NCBI RefSeq assembly: GCF_038024875.1
Contig: NZ_CP136136.1
Coordinates: 3,038,001-3,102,000, forward strand
Reading direction: 5' to 3'
Origin: Gordonia rubripertincta
GTDB taxonomy: Bacteria; Actinomycetota; Actinomycetes; Mycobacteriales; Mycobacteriaceae
Length of the DNA stretch: 64,000 bases
The notes under the pieces: generated by a model
What the model saw: the letters and a program-made list of their open reading frames with translations, nothing else
Databases searched by the model: none
Told to the model about the DNA's origin: nothing
Part shown: piece by piece, positions 61,335 through 64,000 of the stretch
Layout: the number at the start of each line of letters is the position of its first letter
Position numbering within the stretch: position 1 is the first letter of the stretch
Position numbers and translations under genes: made by a program

Positions 61335-61340
61335 TAGGAT
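61335..61340 (+). promoter_or_regulatory. -10 element of a leaderless xthA promoter
   Basis: TAGGAT fits TANNNT and ends eight bases before the xthA GTG at 61349; no ribosome binding site is present. Confidence 0.45.
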
Positions 61341-61348
61341 GTGACCCC

Positions 61349-62185
61349 GTGCCACTCTCCCTCTCCACGGTCAACGTCAACGGAATCCGCGCGGCGGTCA
61401 AGCATCGTTCCGAGACCAACCGCGGCTTCCTGCCCTGGTTGGAGGACTCGTCGCTCGATGTCGTGCTGCTGCAGGAGGTGCGGGCGAGTGGAGACCTCGC
61501 CCGGGACGCCCTCGCCCCTGCCCTCGACGCCGGATGGCATCTCACGATGAGTGAGTCGTCGGTCAAGGGGCACGCCGGTGTCGGCGTGCTGACACGCACC
61601 GAGCCGGCCGCCGTCCGTTTCGGTTTCGGAAGTGCGGAGTTCGACGACCTGGGCCGCTACCTCGAGGTCGACCTCGACACCGACCTCGGGCCGGTGACCG
61701 CGGCCAGTCTGTACCTGCCGAAGGGTGCGGCGCTCACCGACGCCGAGAAGGACATCGCCAAGTACGAGGAGAAGGAGCGGTTCCTCGACGAGTTCGGCGC
61801 CCACCTCGGTCGGCTCGTCCGCAGCGACCGCCACGTCGTCGTCGGCGGCGACTGGAACATCGCCCACGCCGAGGCGGACATCAAGAACTGGAAGGGCAAC
61901 CTGAAGAGCCCGGGCTTCTTGCCGCATGAGCGCGCGTGGGTGGGTGGTCTCCTGGAAACCGGTTGGCACGACGTCACCCGGGAGCTCTATCCCGGTGAGA
62001 GCGGCCCGTACTCGTGGTGGTCGTGGCGCGGCAAGGCGTTCGACAACGACTCCGGCTGGCGGATCGACTACCAGCTCACCAACCGTTCACTGGCCGAGCG
62101 TGCGGTGAAGGCCACGGTCGATAGGGCTGCTGCATACGACCTGCGCTGGTCCGATCACGCGCCGGTCACCGTCGTCTACGAGTGA
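61349..62185 (+). CDS. xthA: Exodeoxyribonuclease III
   Basis: A 278-residue AP endonuclease/3' exonuclease of the exonuclease III family, which cuts at abasic sites in base-excision repair. STVNVNGIRAA, LLQEVRA with the metal-binding Glu, VGGDWNIAHAEADIKN with the active-site Asp and Asn, WWSWRG and GWRIDYQL, and the C-terminal SDHAPVTVVYE with the catalytic Asp-His are all intact. The GTG at 61349 follows a -10 element by eight bases. trpS begins 49 bases after the stop, as in related genomes. Confidence 0.95.
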   Translation: MPLSLSTVNVNGIRAAVKHRSETNRGFLPWLEDSSLDVVLLQEVRASGDLARDALAPALDAGWHLTMSESSVKGHAGVGVLTRTEPAAVRFGFGSAEFDDLGRYLEVDLDTDLGPVTAASLYLPKGAALTDAEKDIAKYEEKERFLDEFGAHLGRLVRSDRHVVVGGDWNIAHAEADIKNWKGNLKSPGFLPHERAWVGGLLETGWHDVTRELYPGESGPYSWWSWRGKAFDNDSGWRIDYQLTNRSLAERAVKATVDRAAAYDLRWSDHAPVTVVYE

Positions 62186-62234
62186 GGCGGGCGCCCGCGT
62201 AAAAGGGCTTTGCGCGTGGTGCGAAAATGGGCCA

Positions 62235-63270
62235 ATGAGTTCTGACGTCCCCGCATCCGGCGCCGCCCGCCCCCGCGTACTGTCGGGAATCCAGCCCACC
62301 AGCGATTCCTTTCACCTCGGCAACTACCTGGGGTGCGGTTCGACAGTGGGTGGCCCTTCAGGACGATTTCGAGGCGTTCTACTTCATCCCGGACATGCAC
62401 GCGATCACGGCATCGTTCGATCCGAAGACTCTCGCCGAGCGCACGCGGTTGTCAGTCGCGCAGTTGCTGGCCGTCGGCGTCGATCCCGAGCGCTCCACGA
62501 TCTACGTCCAGTCGCACATCCCGGAGATCGCTGAGCTGACCTGGGTGCTGTCGTGCATCACCGGTTTCGGTGAGGCGAGCCGGATGACGCAGTTCAAGGA
62601 CAAGTCGGCCAAGCAGGGCGTTGACGCCGCCGGCGTCGGGCTGTTCACCTATCCGATCCTGATGGCCGCCGACATCCTCGCGTTCCAGGTGGATCAGGTG
62701 CCGGTGGGTGAGGACCAGCGTCAGCATCTCGAACTCACCCGTGATCTCGCGCAGCGGTTCAACTCGCGATTCGGCAAGGTCCTCAAGGTTCCCCAGGCGT
62801 ACATCGTCAAGGAGTTCGCCAAGATCTACGACCTCCAGAACCCGACCGCCAAGATGAGCAAGTCGGCCGAGACCGACAAGGGCCTCATCAATCTGCTCGA
62901 CGAGCCGAAGAAGTCCGCGAAGAAGATTCGCTCCGCGGTGACCGACACCGAGACCGAGATCCGCTTCGACCCGGAGAACAAGCCCGGGGTGAGCAATCTG
63001 CTGACCATCCAGTCGGCGCTGAGCGGCACCCCGGTGGACGTCCTCGTCGACAAGTACCAGGGCAAGGGATACGGCGATCTGAAGGTCGAGACCGCCGACA
63101 TCCTCGCCGAGTTCGTCACCCCGCTGCGTGGCCGCGTCACCGAGTACATGGAGGATCCCGCCCAGCTCGACGTGATCCTCGCCCGTGGTGCGGAGCGCGC
63201 CCGGTCGGTTGCCTCGGCGACCCTCGAGTCGGTCTATGACAAGGTGGGTTTCCTGTCACCGAGGCGCTGA
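62235..63270 (+). pseudogene. trpS: Tryptophan-tRNA ligase, broken by a one-base frameshift
   Basis: The reading frame of tryptophanyl-tRNA synthetase is present but split. From ATG 62235 the first frame encodes SGIQPTSDSFHLGNYLG with the HIGH-like HLGN, then goes wrong after the GGGG run at 62330-62333. Removing one G gives GAVRQWVALQDDFEAFY and restores the family sequence to 63270, with GEDQRQHLELTRDLAQRFN and the KMSKS motif (AKMSKSAE). The repaired protein would have 344 residues, the normal length. As the enzyme is essential and no other copy is visible here, a sequencing error in the G-run is the likely cause; a true mutation with a second copy elsewhere is possible. Confidence 0.9.
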
Positions 63271-63318
63271 CACGCTCGTGAGTCCGGCGCTCTCGGCTAC
63301 CCGACGAGGAGGCGTGCG

Positions 63319-64000
63319 GTGAGTTCGGTGGTCGATTCGGGGAAGTCGCTCGCCACGCGGGCAAAATCGTTCTACGAGGACCGGCGCGAACGCTGGCTGT
63401 GGCTAGACCATCTTCTCCGAACCGTCGATCGCTACAACGACCGCCGCGGCAACCTGTACGCCGCGAGCATCAGCTTCAACGGCATCCTCGCGCTCGTCCC
63501 GATCATCATGGTCGCGTTCGCGGTCGCCGGCTTCGTGCTGGCTCGGCAGCCGGAGATGTTGCAGAGCATCCAGGACGCCGTCGTGGAGAAGATGCCGGGG
63601 CAGCTCGGCGTCCAGGTGTCCGACATCATCACCTCCGCCATCGACTCCCGCACGACGGTGGGCGTGGTGGGTTTGTTCGGTGCCGCGTTCACCGGCATCG
63701 GCTGGATCTCGGGCGTGCGCGCCGGGATGACCGAGATGTGGGGCGGGCGGGTACAGCGCAACGCGATCATGTCGAAGGTGTGGGACCTGGTGGTCTTCGC
63801 CGGACTCGGCGTCGCCTTCGCCGTGACGATGGCAATCACGGCGCTGGGCAACTCGGGTCTCACGCAGACGGTGCTGGGGTGGGTGGCTCTCGACGATGCG
63901 TCGTGGGCGCCGATCCTCGTCCGTGTGGTGTCGATCGCCGTGTCGATCCTCGCCACCTGGGCGTTGTTCACCTTCGTCATGGCCCGACTCCCGTTGGTGC
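63319..64000 (+). CDS. YihY/BrkB-type membrane protein, 3' end outside the window
   Basis: The first 227 codons of a multi-pass membrane protein of the YihY/virulence factor BrkB family, running out of the window. The start region RTVDRYNDRRGNLYAASISFNG is typical, followed by hydrophobic helices (ILALVPIIMVAFAVAGFVL, VGVVGLFGAAFTGIGWISGVRAGM, LVVFAGLGVAFAVTMAITAL, ILVRVVSIAVSILATWALF). The GTG at 63319 has GAGGAGG six bases upstream. It follows trpS, the order seen in mycobacteria (Rv3336c-Rv3335c). Function in the envelope is unknown. Confidence 0.92.
   Translation, partial: MSSVVDSGKSLATRAKSFYEDRRERWLWLDHLLRTVDRYNDRRGNLYAASISFNGILALVPIIMVAFAVAGFVLARQPEMLQSIQDAVVEKMPGQLGVQVSDIITSAIDSRTTVGVVGLFGAAFTGIGWISGVRAGMTEMWGGRVQRNAIMSKVWDLVVFAGLGVAFAVTMAITALGNSGLTQTVLGWVALDDASWAPILVRVVSIAVSILATWALFTFVMARLPLV

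Overview
This 64 kb window is chromosomal DNA from a high-GC actinobacterium of the order Mycobacteriales, most likely Gordonia or a close relative (Rhodococcus/Williamsia type). The grounds are the codon and base composition, many GTG starts and 4-base stop/start overlaps, and a core gene order known from mycobacteria: glmS-nnrD-alr-tsaE-tsaB-rimI-tsaD-groES-groEL1-whiB3-sigD-rsdA-guaB2-guaB3-choD-guaA, then imuA'/imuB, dnaE2, trmL, folD, metX-metY and trpS (M. tuberculosis Rv3436c down to about Rv3335c). The genus is inferred, not proved. I saw no rRNA, tRNA, CRISPR array, insertion sequence or prophage.

Layout. 1-7260 (minus): an accessory catabolic-looking operon with three luciferase-like flavin/F420 oxidoreductases, an acyl-CoA ligase, an alpha/beta hydrolase, an SDR and a SnoaL-like protein. 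7521-10171 (plus): three overlapping small genes, the first resembling EspC-type ESX targets, followed by a hydrolase-fold protein without the nucleophile. 10248-19263: cell-wall and t6A-tRNA genes (glmS, nnrD, alr, tsaE, tsaB, rimI, tsaD). 19348-21584: CIRCE-controlled groES-groEL1 with hairpins between and after the genes. 21654-25456: whiB3, sigD and its membrane anti-sigma factor. 25624-33823: guanine nucleotide genes (guaB2, guaB3, guaA) around choD and a biotin ECF transporter. 33888-39039: an EsrISR-like PspC/histidine kinase/regulator envelope-stress locus and a tail-anchored Ser/Thr kinase. 39094-49383: an SOS mutasome region (radical SAM protein, imuA', imuB, dnaE2), each unit with a LexA-type box, interrupted by a PLP enzyme and an acrA1-like two-domain reductase. 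49430-56876: DUF167, trmL, a dehydratase, folD, a membrane Hsp70-like protein, and metY-metX under a SAM-IV riboswitch. 57145-64000: a secreted PE-PPE/cutinase-fold hydrolase, an MFS exporter, bfr and bfd with two IdeR-like boxes, xthA, a frameshifted trpS and the start of a YihY/BrkB membrane protein.

How the genes work together. GuaB2 and GuaA make GMP from IMP; TsaB/D/E make the t6A modification; ImuA', ImuB and DnaE2 form the known mycobacterial translesion mutasome; Bfr and Bfd store and release iron; MetX and MetY make homocysteine by the O-acetylhomoserine route.

The main points for a second look are a one-base G insertion that breaks trpS, two exact 21-bp in-frame tandem duplications (in the hydrolase and across the imuA' start codon), a likely SOS box in front of the radical SAM gene beside imuA'B, the three-luciferase operon, the EspC-like gene triad, and a recurring TANNNT-N6-8-start arrangement that suggests leaderless transcripts.
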